From contig DMNR01000165.1 in assembly GCA_003452655.1 (NCBI GenBank), positions 1 to 12,399 of the forward strand: a stretch of DNA of 12,399 nt, given 5' to 3'. The notes beneath the pieces were generated by a model. It did no database searches. It was not told where the DNA came from and worked only from the letters and a program-made list of their open reading frames with translations. This document shows positions 11,911-12,399 of the stretch, in pieces. This DNA is from Actinomycetota bacterium (GTDB lineage: Bacteria > Actinomycetota > Actinomycetes > S36-B12 > UBA10799). Each line of letters begins with the position of its first letter. Position 1 is the stretch's first letter. The translations under genes were made by a program, and so were the position numbers.

Positions 11911-12399
11911 GTGGCAAGCCTCTTGTTCAACCCCTCCAACTACGATCCGACCTACCTTGACGTTGAATCACGCAAACAAATGCAGGCTCTGGTCAAATTC
12001 TTCGAGAACAAGGGCAAAGCGACGCTGAAGTCTGAGTACCACGCGGCCGAGTGGTACACCGATTTTATTGATTTCATCGCCCGCGAAGGCATCTTCGCTG
12101 GTGTCGCGACCCCTGCGGCTGTTGGCGATCTACTCGAAGGTTCCCCGCAGACGAGGTGGGATACAGCGCGAATCAACGAACTCAATGAGATTCTTGGTTT
12201 TTACTCGTTGGACCACTGGTACGCGTGGCAGGTCAGCGTGCTTGGGCTTGGACCGGTCTGGACCAGCGACAACGACAATGCGAAGAAACTCGTCGGCGAA
12301 CTACTCGCCGACGGTGCGATCTTCGGCTTCGGCCTGTCCGAGCAGACGCATGGCGCCGACATCTACTCCACCGACATGATCCTCGAGTCGGACGGAAAG
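11911..12399 (+). CDS. Acyl-CoA dehydrogenase, N-terminal part (runs off the window)
   Basis: FAD-dependent acyl-CoA dehydrogenase that introduces the alpha-beta double bond into an acyl-CoA, passing electrons to an electron-transfer flavoprotein. Only the first 163 residues are present, and the frame is open to the end of the window. The N-terminal helical domain is visible, with NPSNYDPTYLDVESRKQM at 7-24, RWDTARINELNEILGFY at 82-98 and WYAWQVSVLGLGPVW at 103-117. The GFGLSEQTHGADIYSTDM segment at 139-156 is the family's flavin and substrate-binding strand. The GTG start is supported by AGGAG (11900-11904), six bases upstream. The substrate cannot be told: a fatty acyl-CoA enzyme is most likely, and methylsuccinyl-CoA dehydrogenase of the ethylmalonyl-CoA pathway is a less likely alternative. 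Confidence 0.9.
   Translation, partial: MASLLFNPSNYDPTYLDVESRKQMQALVKFFENKGKATLKSEYHAAEWYTDFIDFIAREGIFAGVATPAAVGDLLEGSPQTRWDTARINELNEILGFYSLDHWYAWQVSVLGLGPVWTSDNDNAKKLVGELLADGAIFGFGLSEQTHGADIYSTDMILESDGK

Overview
The window comes from a chromosome of an actinobacterium (Actinomycetota) of moderately high GC. The evidence is a WhiB-family iron-sulfur regulator, a DUF3039 protein, a MurA with Asp in place of the catalytic Cys (a mycobacterial-type feature), the neighbourhood atpC / cobalamin adenosyltransferase / murA that is typical of the phylum, and many genes with a TANNNT -10 box so close to the start codon that their mRNAs should be leaderless. I cannot name a genus. An aquatic, medium-GC actinobacterial lineage is only a guess.

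Layout. 1-1925: the end of the F-type ATP synthase operon (atpG tail, atpD, atpC). 2066-4096: a long secreted glycine-rich, multi-domain surface protein. 4108-4707 (minus): a PduO-type cob(I)alamin adenosyltransferase, convergent with the surface-protein gene and divergent from murA (4733-6016). 6081-6932 and 6981-8987: 3-hydroxybutyryl-CoA dehydrogenase and a coenzyme-B12-dependent ethylmalonyl-CoA mutase. 8988-9086: a strong bidirectional terminator. 9087-9461 (minus): a WhiB-family regulator. 9462-9938: a gene-free stretch rich in inverted and direct repeats. 9939-10229: DUF3039 protein. 10373-11005: HdeD/DUF308 membrane protein. 11076-11660: an alanine-rich, lysine-tailed protein with an N-terminal membrane segment. 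11911-12399: the start of an acyl-CoA dehydrogenase that runs off the window, preceded by an 18-bp tandem repeat and a 17-codon in-frame mini-ORF.

How the genes fit together. The dehydrogenase and the mutase are two steps of the ethylmalonyl-CoA pathway, which assimilates acetyl-CoA without isocitrate lyase. The adenosyltransferase makes the adenosylcobalamin that the mutase needs. MurA makes a peptidoglycan precursor, and the glycine-rich protein is probably exported to the cell surface. WhiB, HdeD and the Ala-rich protein look like regulatory or stress functions, but that is inference.

No clearly new defence or mobile system is visible. The best leads are: a glycine-rich surface protein where relatives carry a DUF2550 gene; two overlapping back-to-back -10 boxes that may drive cobalamin adenosyltransferase and murA as a leaderless bidirectional promoter; and repeat-based operator candidates upstream of whiB and the acyl-CoA dehydrogenase.
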